In this document: piece by piece, positions 24,108 to 32,581 of the stretch
Layout of the letters: every line of letters begins with the position of its first letter
How positions within the stretch are numbered: the first letter of the stretch is position 1
Assembly: GCA_003158295.1 (NCBI GenBank)
Contig: PMIP01000064.1
Span: forward strand, 425 to 36,401
Direction: 5' to 3'
Length of the DNA stretch: 35,977 nucleotides
From: Chloroflexota bacterium
GTDB lineage: Bacteria; Chloroflexota; Limnocylindria; Limnocylindrales; CSP1-4
The notes under the pieces: model-generated
Told to the model about the DNA's origin: nothing
The model's database searches: none
The model's input: the letters and a program-made list of their open reading frames with translations, nothing else
Translations under genes and position numbers: made by a program

Positions 24108-25010
24108 CTAGGAGGACTTGCCCTCAGAGCTCTTGCTCATGCCCGTCTGGATCATCGAACTGACGGGCCCGAGCAGTTGCGTGAACTCGAGGGGAATCAC
24201 GAACTTGGTCGCGGGACCGCTGCCCAGCGCCTTCAATGCATCCAGGTACTGCAGCGTCATCGTCTTCTGATCGATGCCGCGTGCCGCCTGGAAGATCGTC
24301 TGGAGCGCCTCGCTGAAGCCTTGAGCGCGAAGGATCGCAGCCTGCCTGTCGCCCTCAGCGCGGAGGATGGCCGACTGCTTGTCGCCTTCCGCAACGTTGA
24401 TCGTGGCCTGCCGGGTACCTTCCGACTCGGTGATGACCGCACGGCGGGTCCGCTCGGCGGAGAGCTGCCGGTTCATCGCTTCCTGGACCGCCGGCGGCGG
24501 CAGGATCTCGCGGATCTCGACGGTGGTTACCTTCCCGCCCCAGCGCTCGGTGACCTCGTCGAGCTTGAGGCGGAGCGTTTCGTTGATACGCTCGCGCTGC
24601 GAGAGGACGTCGTCGAGCGGGATGTCGCCGATGACCGACCGGAGCGACGTCGCGGCCACGCCCTGCAGAGCGCCCGGGAAGTTGGCCACGTTCACGATGC
24701 TCATCAGCGGGTCCGCGATCTTCCAGTAGATCAGGAAGTCCACGCTGAGCGGGGCGTTGTCCTTGGTGATCGCGGTCTGGCGCGGCACCTCGATGAACTG
24801 CTCGCGCAGGTCCACCCTGATGCCTTGGTCGACGATCGGAATGAGGAAGCGCAAGCCCGGGTCCCTAACCAGGCCTTGATTGGTCTGGCCCCATCGCTTG
24901 ACGACCATGCGCTCCCATTGCGCAACCACGCGGAATGACATTGCCGAGAAGAAGATCACGAGGATCGCAACGACGATCAACGCGACCAGGGCCACAGACG
25001 CAGCTTCCAT
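24108..25010 (-). CDS. SPFH/stomatin-like membrane protein (slipin)
   Basis: This 300-residue protein has an N-terminal membrane helix (about 5-27), then a complete SPFH/band-7 domain: FRVVAQWERMVVKRWGQ, LRFLIPIVDQGIRVDLREQ, NAPLSVDFLIYWKIADP, RSVIGDIPLDDVLSQRERI, VTTVEIREILPPPAVQEAM. A coiled-coil tail has the AEGDKQSAILRAEGDRQAAI repeat. Stomatin-like proteins form ring-shaped membrane scaffolds and are typically encoded next to an NfeD protease, as here: the nfeD stop is 67 bases upstream. Between them a short hairpin (25057-25074, 6-base stem) could attenuate transcription. GGAGG lies eight bases before the ATG. Confidence 0.92.
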   Translation of the reverse strand: MEAASVALVALIVVAILVIFFSAMSFRVVAQWERMVVKRWGQTNQGLVRDPGLRFLIPIVDQGIRVDLREQFIEVPRQTAITKDNAPLSVDFLIYWKIADPLMSIVNVANFPGALQGVAATSLRSVIGDIPLDDVLSQRERINETLRLKLDEVTERWGGKVTTVEIREILPPPAVQEAMNRQLSAERTRRAVITESEGTRQATINVAEGDKQSAILRAEGDRQAAILRAQGFSEALQTIFQAARGIDQKTMTLQYLDALKALGSGPATKFVIPLEFTQLLGPVSSMIQTGMSKSSEGKSS

Positions 25011-25077
25011 CCCCTGAACCTCCAGTCGATATTCGCTACAAAGGCGCCATAGCCAGCTGCCGATCGCCCGGCAGACC

Positions 25078-26688
25078 CTACTCCACCCGCTCGACGATGA
25101 GCGTCAGGCCTTCCTGTCTGATGACTCGAACGTGTGATCCGCGGGATACGCCCTGACCGTCCGAGGTCCGAGCCGTCCACGACTCGCCGCCAACGTACAC
25201 CGTGCCGGTCGGGACCAGATCCGCCTGGACCTTGCCCGTCTTGCCCACAAGTGTGACCGTACCGACCATCCCCGACCCGGCGGGGACGGCCAGGTGCCGC
25301 ATCTGGAGCAGGGTTCGCACGAGGACCAGCCCGTAGAGCGCCGCGGCCACCGTCATCGTGATGATGATCGGCCAGGCCACGGCGACGCCCGGCAGATACG
25401 GACCGGGTGACCCGTAGAACGCCACCGCCCCAATCAGGAAGCTGGCCAGGCCGCCGACGGTCAGCAGGCCGTGGCTGGGAACGGTCGACTCGAAGACGAG
25501 CATGAAGATCCCCAGCACGACCAGGATCACTCCGAGGATGTTCAGGGGCAGGCTGCCCGCTCCGTAGAACGAGAGCGCCAGCGACGCGGCTCCAAGCAGG
25601 CCCATAAGCAGGGTGGGATGGAAGAACTCGATCAGCACGCACAGGACGCCGATCACCAGCAGGATGAAGGCAATGTTCGGGTCGTCCAGAGTGTGGAGGA
25701 ACCACTGGATCGGGTCTTCGCCGATCGTGACCGTCGTGGCGCCCTTGGTGTGGACGACGACAGATCCGGCCGACGTCGTGACGGTCTGGAGGTCGGCGAG
25801 GTTCAGCACGTCATCGATGCTGTTGGCGATGCCGTTGACGGCATGGGCATCGACCGCTTCCTGGGCCGTGAAGGACTCCGCCTGCGCGACCGTCTTGACA
25901 GCCAACGCCACCGCCAAGGGATCGGGATGCCGCTCCTGAACGATGCTCCGCATCGTGGCGATGGCGTCGTTCATGACCTTGGTGGCCTCGGTCTGGCTGG
26001 ACACGGCGGCGATATCCTGGCCCCCGGCCGCCACCGGCGATGCGGCACCGATGTTCGTGCTTTGGGCCATGTAGGCCAGGTTCGCCGAGAGCGTGATGAA
26101 GGTGCCCGCACTGGCCGCCTTGGCGCCGGACGGACCGACCCACACGATGGTGGGGATCTTCGAATGCAACGCGGCGTCGATTCGCAGCATCGCGTCCTCG
26201 CTGCCGCCCAGCGTGTCGAGCTGGATGATCACGGCGGCGGCCCCATCGGACTCGGCCCGGTGAATCGCCCCGGCCACGTGGTCTGCCATCACGTCGTCTA
26301 CGACGCCGCTCGTAGGTACGACGACCACCTCGGGACCAGCCGGCGCCGCAATTGCGCCCGTCGGCCGTGGCGTCGGCAAAGGCTGCACCAAGTTGGCTCC
26401 ACTGCCGCTGGTCCTGGCCATGCCCACGAGCCCGAGAAAGCCTGCGGCTACGACCAGCGTGGCCGCCAGCCTGGCAAACGCGGAGGCCGAGCCCCGCAGC
26501 GACCGCACTCCGGCCGCGAGGGCCGGCGCGAAGTCGAAGACCCCCACTCCCGCACGCTCCTGCTGCACGGTCCAGGGCAGAGCCGCGGTCTCGTCCGGGA
26601 GGGGCGGTGTCCGGCTCTCGGCGGCGAGCCGTCTCAGGCGGCCTTCCATCTCGATGTCGGACCCATTCTCGATATCGGAATCGCTCAT
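25078..26688 (-). CDS. NfeD-type membrane serine protease with extra anti-sigma-like N-terminus
   Basis: This 536-residue protein starts in the ATGA overlap with the upstream ECF sigma gene. Residues 1-70 are soluble and acidic to helical (MEGRLRRLAAESRTPPLPDE), followed by a helix at about 72-91. The ClpP-like protease domain spans about 120-310, with catalytic Ser193 in AKAASAGTF and Lys237 in TEATKVMNDAIATMRS. Four or five transmembrane helices follow (about 337-450). The C-terminal NfeD OB domain (about 460-536) has MVGTVTLVGKTGKVQADL and GGESWTARTSDGQGV. NfeD proteases cleave stomatin-like partners, and the SPFH gene lies next. The N-terminal cytoplasmic segment plus anchor is not part of ordinary NfeD, which begins with a signal peptide. 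Its position matches that of an anti-sigma factor. Confidence 0.9.
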   Translation of the reverse strand: MSDSDIENGSDIEMEGRLRRLAAESRTPPLPDETAALPWTVQQERAGVGVFDFAPALAAGVRSLRGSASAFARLAATLVVAAGFLGLVGMARTSGSGANLVQPLPTPRPTGAIAAPAGPEVVVVPTSGVVDDVMADHVAGAIHRAESDGAAAVIIQLDTLGGSEDAMLRIDAALHSKIPTIVWVGPSGAKAASAGTFITLSANLAYMAQSTNIGAASPVAAGGQDIAAVSSQTEATKVMNDAIATMRSIVQERHPDPLAVALAVKTVAQAESFTAQEAVDAHAVNGIANSIDDVLNLADLQTVTTSAGSVVVHTKGATTVTIGEDPIQWFLHTLDDPNIAFILLVIGVLCVLIEFFHPTLLMGLLGAASLALSFYGAGSLPLNILGVILVVLGIFMLVFESTVPSHGLLTVGGLASFLIGAVAFYGSPGPYLPGVAVAWPIIITMTVAAALYGLVLVRTLLQMRHLAVPAGSGMVGTVTLVGKTGKVQADLVPTGTVYVGGESWTARTSDGQGVSRGSHVRVIRQEGLTLIVERVE

Positions 26689-27323
26689 CTGGTGCCCCCT
26701 TCCGCGGAATCGATCCGGCGGCGAAGCGCCTGCAGGGCGGCATGATGTCTCGACTTGACGGTTCCGATCGGGATGCGCAGGCGATCGGCAATCTCAGCCA
26801 GCGATAGGTCCCCCCAGTAGCGCAGGATCACGACCATCCGCAGCTCCTGGCTGAGAGCCGAGAGGGATCGGCCGACTGCGTCGCGAGCCAGGGCGGCCCT
26901 GAACGGGTCGCCGCCCTCGAGATCGAACTCGTCAAGATCGAGGGTCCGTCGCCGGCTTCGCTGGCGGAGCCGCGTGCGGCAGACGTTGACGAGGATCTGG
27001 CTGAACCAGGCGTGAAACCGGTCTTTCTCGCGCAGGCCGGCCCAGCCACGCCAGGCTCGGACGGACGCTTCCTGGACCGCATCCTGGGCCTCGGCGGCAT
27101 CCGCCATCAGGTAGCCGGCCAGGCGGTACGCCATGGAGAGCTCGCCCTCCAGAGCGGCCGCGAAGACAGAGTCGATAGCGCGATCCCGCACGGCGGGCGG
27201 CGCTGCGGAGGCGCGAACTGCTTGCGCTCCCAGGTAGCTCTCTTTGACGAACATGCCACGCTCTGATGGCGGCCCGGGCGGGTCGCTCATGAGTGTGACT
27301 CGCAGTTCTGGCGATCGGTTCAC
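26685..27323 (-). CDS. ECF-family RNA polymerase sigma factor
   Basis: A 212-residue ECF sigma factor with a ~48-residue N-terminal extension. Region 2: LSMAYRLAGYLMADAAEAQD, AVQEASVRAWRGWAGL, FHAWFSQILVNVCRTRLRQR. Region 4: SQELRMVVILRYWGDLSLAE, IADRLRIPIGTVKSRHHAAL. The start is GTG at 27323, overlapping the stop of the NUDIX gene (GTGA); GAGG lies about ten bases upstream. In-frame ATGs further in lack ribosome binding sites. The 3' end overlaps the nfeD-like gene. Being embedded in a four-gene overlap chain, it should be made together with the NfeD protein, which may hold it at the membrane. Confidence 0.9.
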   Translation of the reverse strand: MNRSPELRVTLMSDPPGPPSERGMFVKESYLGAQAVRASAAPPAVRDRAIDSVFAAALEGELSMAYRLAGYLMADAAEAQDAVQEASVRAWRGWAGLREKDRFHAWFSQILVNVCRTRLRQRSRRRTLDLDEFDLEGGDPFRAALARDAVGRSLSALSQELRMVVILRYWGDLSLAEIADRLRIPIGTVKSRHHAALQALRRRIDSAEGGTR

Positions 27324-27958
27324 TGGTGAGCTTCCTCGCCCGACCGACGCAACGCGCCCCCTGGAGCGGAGTCCGGCCCGTCGATCGCGTCGAGCACCAG
27401 CTGGCTCCAGGTCTCCATCAGATCGTAGACGCCCCGCACGGCCTCGATCCGCTCGAAGGAGCCGCTGAGCTTCTCCGTCTCACGCACTCCAACCGGTCGA
27501 CCGGACGCCTCCGCCAGATAGACCAGACCGAGGTGATGGATTCCGACGTCGACGGTGTCGTCGTTGAGCAGGCCGACGAACTCGAACGGGGGCACGAAAC
27601 CGGCGTCCAGCTCCTCACGCCACTCGCGCTCCAGACCGCTCCGGGGCGAGTCGTCTCCCGGGTTGAGATGTCCTCCGATGCCGATCGTGTAGTGATCGTG
27701 CAGCCGGGCATCCCCGCCGGCCCGCGTCCGCTTCATCAGGAAGATGCGGTCGCCGTCGCGAAGAACGAGGTACGGGATGATCTGCTTGAGCGTCCGATCC
27801 CTCTCGGCATCCGCTCTGGGGACGTACTTCCCAGCCTCGTCGACCCGTCGCAGGATCCCCGCCACCTCGTCGCGCCGAACTCCTCGCCAGGCGACCACGC
27901 CGTCGAAGAGGCTCTCTCGCGGGACCGCATATACGAGCTCCTGGGCATCCTTGCTCAT
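27320..27958 (-). CDS. NUDIX hydrolase
   Basis: This 212-residue protein hydrolyses a nucleoside-diphosphate-linked compound. The Nudix box reads GGHLNPGDDSPRSGLEREWR followed by EEL; the first acidic position is Asp where Glu is usual, and the REWREEL metal-binding core is intact. An N-terminal domain of about 65 residues (ELVYAVPRESLFDGVVAWRG) precedes it and contributes LKQIIPYLVLRDGDRIFLM. Proteins with this layout include predicted phosphoesterase-type NUDIX enzymes of unknown substrate. The ATG at 27958 overlaps the tyrA stop and its own stop overlaps the sigma start (both 4 bases). Confidence 0.87.
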   Translation of the reverse strand: MSKDAQELVYAVPRESLFDGVVAWRGVRRDEVAGILRRVDEAGKYVPRADAERDRTLKQIIPYLVLRDGDRIFLMKRTRAGGDARLHDHYTIGIGGHLNPGDDSPRSGLEREWREELDAGFVPPFEFVGLLNDDTVDVGIHHLGLVYLAEASGRPVGVRETEKLSGSFERIEAVRGVYDLMETWSQLVLDAIDGPDSAPGGALRRSGEEAHQ

Positions 27959-28842
27959 GAGCGATCCGACTCCACCAGCCGCTGCCGGGCGGCCGACAAA
28001 CGGGTCAGAAGCGCCGCCTCGTCCGGATCTCCGTCGTGCTCCAGTTCGGCCAGCCATAGATCCAGGACATCTCTCAGGTCTCGCAGCCGGGCGGCGATAG
28101 CCTCGGCATTCGTCGCCGCGATGCCCGCACCCATGGCAGGCTCCCCACGGGCCAGTCGGGTCATGCCCGCCCACCCGGTCGCTGCCAGAGCCTCGGCCGC
28201 TCCCCAATCCTCGCGTTCGGGCTCGCCCGGTCCACCGGCAACCGACTCCACGAGCGCCGCCGAGACGATGAGTGGCATGTGGCTGATCGCCGCGACTGCG
28301 GTGTCGTGGGCGCGAGCCTCCATCGGGATCTGGATCGCGCCACAGGCCTCGATGAGTTCGCCGATCCGCTCACCGTCGCAGAGCCGCGCAAAGCGACCCA
28401 GAACGGTCACCCACGGCCGTTCCACGAAGAGGTCCGGCAGGGCGGCGCCGTAGCCACTCAGCTCTCGACCCGCCATCGGATGGCCGCCGATGAAGGGCAG
28501 ACGTGCGGCGTCGGCCCTGGCCACGATCCGCGCTTTCGCGCTGGCCACGTCCGTCACGGTGCAGTCCTGAGGCAGGGAGCCGCGGAGCGGGCCGGCAAGC
28601 TCGTCGATGAGGTCCAGGCAGATCAAAGGCGGCGCGGCGAGAACGACCATCTCGGCGTCCCGGACGGCTTCCTCCAAGGTGGTGGCGGCCACCGTCACGG
28701 CTCCGTCCGCCACGGCACGTTCGACCGGCGCCCGGCTGCGGCTCCAGGCGGTCACGTGCCATTGGCCCGGCTCGCCTCGCTCGTGAAGGGAGCGGGCGAT
28801 CGAACCGCCGATCAGACCGAAGCCAAGGATGGAGAGTCGCAC
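27955..28842 (-). CDS. tyrA: Prephenate (or arogenate) dehydrogenase
   Basis: TyrA makes 4-hydroxyphenylpyruvate (or tyrosine) from prephenate (or arogenate). The 295-residue protein has the N-terminal NAD(P) fold ILGFGLIGGSIARSL, the AAPPLICLDLIDEL loop, TVTDVASAKA, the catalytic His in GGHPMAGRELSGYGAA, and a helical dimerisation domain with THDTAVAAISHMPLIVSAAL-like sequence. The GTG at 28842 has no Shine-Dalgarno but lies six bases after CATAAT (28849-28854), which suggests a leaderless transcript. It heads the overlap chain tyrA, NUDIX, sigma, nfeD. There is no aro or pheA gene nearby in the window. Confidence 0.92.
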   Translation of the reverse strand: MRLSILGFGLIGGSIARSLHERGEPGQWHVTAWSRSRAPVERAVADGAVTVAATTLEEAVRDAEMVVLAAPPLICLDLIDELAGPLRGSLPQDCTVTDVASAKARIVARADAARLPFIGGHPMAGRELSGYGAALPDLFVERPWVTVLGRFARLCDGERIGELIEACGAIQIPMEARAHDTAVAAISHMPLIVSAALVESVAGGPGEPEREDWGAAEALAATGWAGMTRLARGEPAMGAGIAATNAEAIAARLRDLRDVLDLWLAELEHDGDPDEAALLTRLSAARQRLVESDRS

Positions 28843-28848
28843 GACGCC

Positions 28849-28854
28849 ATTATG
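28849..28854 (-). promoter_or_regulatory. Candidate -10 element (CATAAT) for leaderless tyrA
   Basis: CATAAT, then GGCGTC, then the GTG start on the minus strand: the expected first transcribed base is the G of the start codon. No -35 is clear. The bases GCGTC before GTG are identical at comM. Confidence 0.5.
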
Positions 28855-29052
28855 GCCGGGCGGCCCACCCGCCAGGATCCTCTCGGGGCCTGCGAGTGCC
28901 AGGAGGCCACTCCAGGCCGAGTCCCCGGCCGCTCGGCCCGCGCTGGAAACGGCCTGTGAAGCGCCGCCGCACCTCTCGCCGGACCGAGTGGCCACAGATC
29001 CAGATCGAGATCACCTTCGAATTGACAGGTGCGCGTTCGTCCAAGTGGCGAC

Positions 29053-29058
29053 TAGAAT
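29053..29058 (+). promoter_or_regulatory. Possible -10 element (TAGAAT) for response regulator
   Basis: TAGAAT lies 73 bases before the ATG of the response regulator, in the region shared with the divergent tyrA promoter. A TTGACA at 29022-29027 is 25 bases upstream of it, too far for normal sigma-70 spacing, so only the -10 is proposed. Confidence 0.3.
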
Positions 29059-29131
29059 GCGATGGAGCGGCCGCCCGTCGCCTGCCGGCCCGCATGCCCG
29101 GTCTCGCCGCCATGATGAGGACAATTGGGAC

Positions 29132-29827
29132 ATGACCGAATCGTACGGCGAGACCCGACCGATCCGAGTCCTTCTTGTCGACGATCACCAACTCCTGACC
29201 GGCGCCCTGTCCCAGATGCTCAGCCGAGAGCCGGACATCCTCGTTGCGGGTGTGGCCGGCACCGTCGCCGAAGCCAAGGCGATGGCTCGCGAACGCCTCG
29301 ACGTGGTCCTGATGGATTACCGGCTGCCGGACGGTACGGGCGCCGAGGCCACGCGCGCCATCAAGGCCCGTTGGCCGGCCGCCAGGGTCGTGATGCTGAC
29401 CGCCTTGACCGACGACGAGACCGTCCTGGAGTCCATCCAGGCGGGCGCCGACGGCTATCTCACCAAGGACCGAGCAATCGACGAGGTGGTGAGTGCCGTC
29501 CGCGCCGCCTACGCCGGAGAGACTCTCCTGCCGCGATCCGTGATCGTAGGCATCGCGCAACGGGTCGCCGCCGCGAGGGACCGCGGGATCGAGCGGCACC
29601 AGATCGAACCCCTCACTCCGCGCGAGCTCGAAGTACTGAAGGCTTTGACGGAAGGCCTTGCCACGCCGGAGATCTGCGATCGCCTCTATATCGCCCCGAA
29701 CACGCTGCGGACGCACGTCCAGAACATCATGGGCAAGCTTCGGGTGCACTCGAAGCTGGAGGCGGTCGCGTTCGCCCTGCGCCACCGGCTCGTCGAGCCG
29801 CCCAAGTCGGACGACAACCTGTTCTAG
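29132..29827 (+). CDS. NarL/FixJ-family response regulator
   Basis: A 231-residue two-component response regulator. The receiver domain (about 10-130) has RVLLVDDHQLL, phosphoacceptor Asp62 in VVLMDYRLPDGTG, VVMLTALTDDE and YLTKDRAIDEVV. The LuxR-type HTH at about 165-225 reads LTPRELEVLKALTEGLATPE, then APNTLRTHVQNIMGKLRVHS. It is an orphan: no histidine kinase is adjacent. The ATG at 29132 is preceded by GAGG about eleven bases upstream. It is read divergently from tyrA. Confidence 0.93.
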   Translation: MTESYGETRPIRVLLVDDHQLLTGALSQMLSREPDILVAGVAGTVAEAKAMARERLDVVLMDYRLPDGTGAEATRAIKARWPAARVVMLTALTDDETVLESIQAGADGYLTKDRAIDEVVSAVRAAYAGETLLPRSVIVGIAQRVAAARDRGIERHQIEPLTPRELEVLKALTEGLATPEICDRLYIAPNTLRTHVQNIMGKLRVHSKLEAVAFALRHRLVEPPKSDDNLF

Positions 29828-29889
29828 GCCCAGCCAGGCGCGCCTCCAGGTCCGGCGAGCGTCTCGAGTCCGAGCGTCCCCGGGGAACC

Positions 29890-30126
29890 TCAGCCCGATC
29901 GTCTGCGCCGGTGGACTCTGCGCTCTTCGCGCCGCCTCTCACCGGCCGGCGGATTCCCTGCCTTGACCTCCCGCCGGGAGGGAGTACTCCGACGGTCCAC
30001 CACGCGCCGGTCGTCGTGGAGCGCGGTCCCGCATCGAGGACATCGCCGCTCCTCGGCGAAGAGCCCAGCCAGCGGGACCGTGGCCCAGATCGTTCGTCCG
30101 CAGGCGAAACAGGCCAGTCGCGGCAT
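29890..30126 (-). CDS. Small zinc-ribbon protein, 78 aa
   Basis: The N-terminus is a zinc ribbon: Cys6 and Cys9 in LACFACGRTIW, and Cys29 and Cys32 in RRCPRCGTAL. The rest is a highly charged, Arg-rich tail (DDRRVVDRRSTPSRREVK, RREERRVHRRRRSG) that could bind nucleic acid. The ATG at 30126 lies exactly six bases after TAGGAT, with TTGAAT sixteen bases before that, so the transcript is probably leaderless. The same GGAT could also serve as a weak Shine-Dalgarno. It is convergent with the response regulator. The function is unknown. Confidence 0.75.
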   Translation of the reverse strand: MPRLACFACGRTIWATVPLAGLFAEERRCPRCGTALHDDRRVVDRRSTPSRREVKAGNPPAGERRREERRVHRRRRSG

Positions 30127-30132
30127 AAGTTC

Positions 30133-30160
30133 ATCCTACGTCATCGCGGGGCGCATTCAA
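30133..30160 (-). promoter_or_regulatory. Promoter for leaderless zinc-ribbon gene
   Basis: On the minus strand TTGAAT (about 30155-30160), a 16-base spacer and TAGGAT (30133-30138) form a good sigma-70-type promoter. TAGGAT is followed by GAACTT and then ATG, so the start site should coincide with the start codon. Confidence 0.5.
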
Positions 30161-30302
30161 CAGGGACATAGGGCGTCTCGACAACTGGCAACGCCGAGCG
30201 GATGCGTGGTCCCGACCGGCGACCCGTCGCCACGACGGTCTGGCTCCATCCTCCTCGCCGATCGCGAACTCCGCGGCGGTGGCGGTGCCGGGTCCGGAAT
30301 CC

Positions 30303-30330
30303 GAGAGCCGCGCCTCGCGGCGCGGCTCTC
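30303..30330 (-). terminator. Perfect hairpin with GNRA loop downstream of trpB2
   Basis: Arms of 12 bases, GAGAGCCGCGCC and GGCGCGGCTCTC, pair perfectly. In the minus-strand RNA the loop is GCGA, a GNRA tetraloop. It begins 20 bases after the trpB2 stop codon. No U-tract follows, so it is either a U-less terminator or a 3'-end stabiliser. Confidence 0.7.
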
Positions 30331-30350
30331 AGGCGCTGGGTGACGCTGGG

Positions 30351-31706
30351 TTACGCCTCGACTGCCTCGAGGGCGAGCTTGACTTCCGCGGCCGGATACT
30401 CGTAGTCCTCGAGCTGGCCGCTCAGGTACCGCTGGTACGAGCTCAGGTCGAAGTGGCCGTGGCCGGAGAGGTTGAAGAGGATGACCTTCTTCTCGCCGCT
30501 CTTCTTGGCTTCCAGAGCCACGTCGACCGCGGCCTTGATGGCGTGCGTCGACTCGGGCGCCGGGATGATCCCTTCGGTCCGGGCGAACTGGATGCCGGCC
30601 TCGAAGCAGGGCCGCTGGTGGAGGCTCCGAGACTCGATGAAGCCGTGGTGCTTGAGGAGGCTGACCAGCGGCGACATGCCGTGGTACCGGAGACCGCCGG
30701 CGTGGATCGGCTCGGGCACGAAATCGTGGCCGAGGGTGTACATCTTCACTACGGGGGCGAGCTTGGCCGTGTCGCCGTAGTCGTAGGCATAGCGTCCCCG
30801 GCTCAGGCTGGGGGCAGCCTCCGGCTCAACGGCAATCACCTGGTACTTGCGGCCCCCGCGGAAGGTCCGACCCAACCACGGAAATGACAGCCCTGCGAAG
30901 TTGGAGCCACCGCCGGCGCAGGCGATGATGACGTCCGGCTCCTCGCCGGCCATCTCCATCTGCAGGATCGACTCCTCGCCGATGACCGTCTGATGAAGCA
31001 TCACGTGGTTCAGGACCGAGCCGAGCGAGTAGTGCGTGTCCTCTCGCTTGATCGTGTCCTCGACCGCTTCGCTGATGGCCATTCCGAGCGAGCCCGGGCT
31101 GTCCGGGTGCTCGGCCAGGATGGCCCGCCCGGCCTCGGTCTCCATGCTCGGACTGGCGACGACGCTTGCGCCGTACGTCTCCATCATCAGACGCCGATAC
31201 GGCTTCTGGTCGTAGCTGGCCCGCACCATGTAGACCTTGATCTCGACCCCGAACATCGCGCCCGCGTATGCCAGCGCGCTGCCCCACTGGCCGGCGCCGG
31301 TCTCGGTCGCGATTCGCTTGATCCCCTCCTCCTTGTTGTAGAAGGCTTGCGGGATCGCTGTGTTGGGTTTGTGGCTACCGGCCGGACTGACGCCTTCGTT
31401 CTTGTAGTAGATGTGAGCCGGCGTGTCGAGGGCCTTCTCGAGCCGAAGGGCGCGGACGAGCGGGCTCGGCCGGTACTGTGCGTACAGGGCTCGCACAGGC
31501 TCGGGAATCTCGATCTCGCGCTCGGTCGAGACCTCCTGCATGATCAGGGCCATCGGGAAGAGCGGGGCCAGATCGGCAGGGCCGAGAGGCTGGTGCGTGC
31601 CGGGATGCAGAGGCGGCGCCTGCGGGACCGGCAGGTCGGCCGCGATGTTGTACCAGGACTTGGGTATCTGAGCTTCGTCCAGCGTGAAACGGGTGCGTTC
31701 GACCAT
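30351..31706 (-). CDS. trpB2: TrpB2-type tryptophan synthase beta chain
   Basis: TrpB2 makes tryptophan from indole and serine with pyridoxal phosphate. The 451-residue protein has the longer N-terminus of this type ([20 protein letters not shown]), the PLP-binding Lys113 in [35 protein letters not shown], the phosphate-binding loop [13 protein letters not shown], and [13 protein letters not shown] near the end. The ATG at 31706 follows GGGAGGAG. A small hairpin (31718-31733, CGCCGG/CCGGCG) abuts the ribosome binding site in the leader. No trpA or other trp gene is near, as is common for TrpB2, which often acts without the alpha chain. Confidence 0.93.
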   Translation of the reverse strand: MVERTRFTLDEAQIPKSWYNIAADLPVPQAPPLHPGTHQPLGPADLAPLFPMALIMQEVSTEREIEIPEPVRALYAQYRPSPLVRALRLEKALDTPAHIYYKNEGVSPAGSHKPNTAIPQAFYNKEEGIKRIATETGAGQWGSALAYAGAMFGVEIKVYMVRASYDQKPYRRLMMETYGASVVASPSMETEAGRAILAEHPDSPGSLGMAISEAVEDTIKREDTHYSLGSVLNHVMLHQTVIGEESILQMEMAGEEPDVIIACAGGGSNFAGLSFPWLGRTFRGGRKYQVIAVEPEAAPSLSRGRYAYDYGDTAKLAPVVKMYTLGHDFVPEPIHAGGLRYHGMSPLVSLLKHHGFIESRSLHQRPCFEAGIQFARTEGIIPAPESTHAIKAAVDVALEAKKSGEKKVILFNLSGHGHFDLSSYQRYLSGQLEDYEYPAAEVKLALEAVEA

Positions 31707-31860
31707 CCGACTCCTCCCGCCGGCCAACCGGCGACCTAAGCTGCTCGATGCCGCCGTCGCCCCAACACGACTGTGACCGCGCAAGCCTACCGGCTCGCGG
31801 GCAGGCCGTGCAAGCTCGATGGGACAAGCCCGCCCCGCGCGACCTCGGCTCCACCGTCCC

Positions 31861-32565
31861 CTAGACGGTCCGGAGTGGAACCTCGGCCAGGGCCTCGTAC
31901 CGTGCGGGGCCGCGTCCCAGAAGGCTCTTGTAGAGGACCAGCCGGTCGGCCTGCCACGTCAGTCGCACCTCCCCGGCCGCCTCCACCAACCGGCGGGCGT
32001 ACTCATCGGCCCCGGCCACGCCATCGGTCCGGGCGAGTGTCAGATGACCCTGGAAGGGGCGATCGTCCGACGGCCAGCCGAGGATCCGCAGCTCGTCGTT
32101 CAGCTGCCGGGCGAGGCCGGCCAGCTCGTCCGACCCCGCGCCGATACCGATCCACAACACCCGTGGCCGGTAGGCGTTCGGAAACGCGCCGCCGCCGTTG
32201 AGCTCGATGGCAAAGGGCGCCACTCCTCCGGCCGCAGCCACGACCGCCGCGACAACGTCGGGCTGCCGTTCGTCGAGGGTGGCCCCCAGGAAGCGCAGGG
32301 TCAGATGCAGGCCCTCCACTCGGACCCAGCGCGGCTGCCCGGACGCTCGTTCCTCGATCGAAGCTCGGGCCACGCCGGCCATCAAATCGCCGACGGCGGC
32401 GCGCACGTCGTCTGCCACCGGCACGGCGATGAAGAGCCGGCTCGTTCCGGGCGGATCGTCCTCGGGGCGCCGGAAGCCGCCGGGCCCGCCTGGCCGGGCC
32501 GATCCTGCCGAGCCGCCGAAAGGGCCTTCTCGCCCCGAGAGAACGCGGTCTCCCCCAAGTCTCAT
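31861..32565 (-). CDS. thpR: RNA 2',3'-cyclic phosphodiesterase (ThpR/LigT family)
   Basis: This 2H-superfamily enzyme opens 2',3'-cyclic phosphates on RNA. Of 234 residues, the first 42 are a Gly/Pro/Arg-rich extension not typical of the family. The core then starts [17 protein letters not shown], with the first HxT motif in [12 protein letters not shown] and the second in [12 protein letters not shown]. Between them is [20 protein letters not shown]. The end reads [20 protein letters not shown], as usual. It follows the DnaB-C-like ATPase gene by 16 bases and is probably in its operon. A later start, just before TSRLFIAV, cannot be excluded but has no better ribosome binding site. Confidence 0.9.
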   Translation of the reverse strand: MRLGGDRVLSGREGPFGGSAGSARPGGPGGFRRPEDDPPGTSRLFIAVPVADDVRAAVGDLMAGVARASIEERASGQPRWVRVEGLHLTLRFLGATLDERQPDVVAAVVAAAGGVAPFAIELNGGGAFPNAYRPRVLWIGIGAGSDELAGLARQLNDELRILGWPSDDRPFQGHLTLARTDGVAGADEYARRLVEAAGEVRLTWQADRLVLYKSLLGRGPARYEALAEVPLRTV

Positions 32566-32581
32566 CGAGCCGGCCTCGAGG

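Noticed and set aside
20604-24938. Long open frames on the plus strand (20604-22568 and 22605-24938)
   Set aside because: They are antisense to dprA/comM and to cpaE/SPFH, whose protein motifs are unmistakable. Their translations are Arg/His/Gly-rich and have no domain logic; they arise from high GC.
25471-26745. Plus-strand open frame of 424 codons
   Set aside because: Antisense to the NfeD-like gene, with low-complexity Asp/Arg/His composition.
29022-29058. TTGACA with TAGAAT as a complete promoter for the response regulator
   Set aside because: The spacer is 25 bases, far from the 16-18 needed, so only the -10 was kept as a weak candidate.
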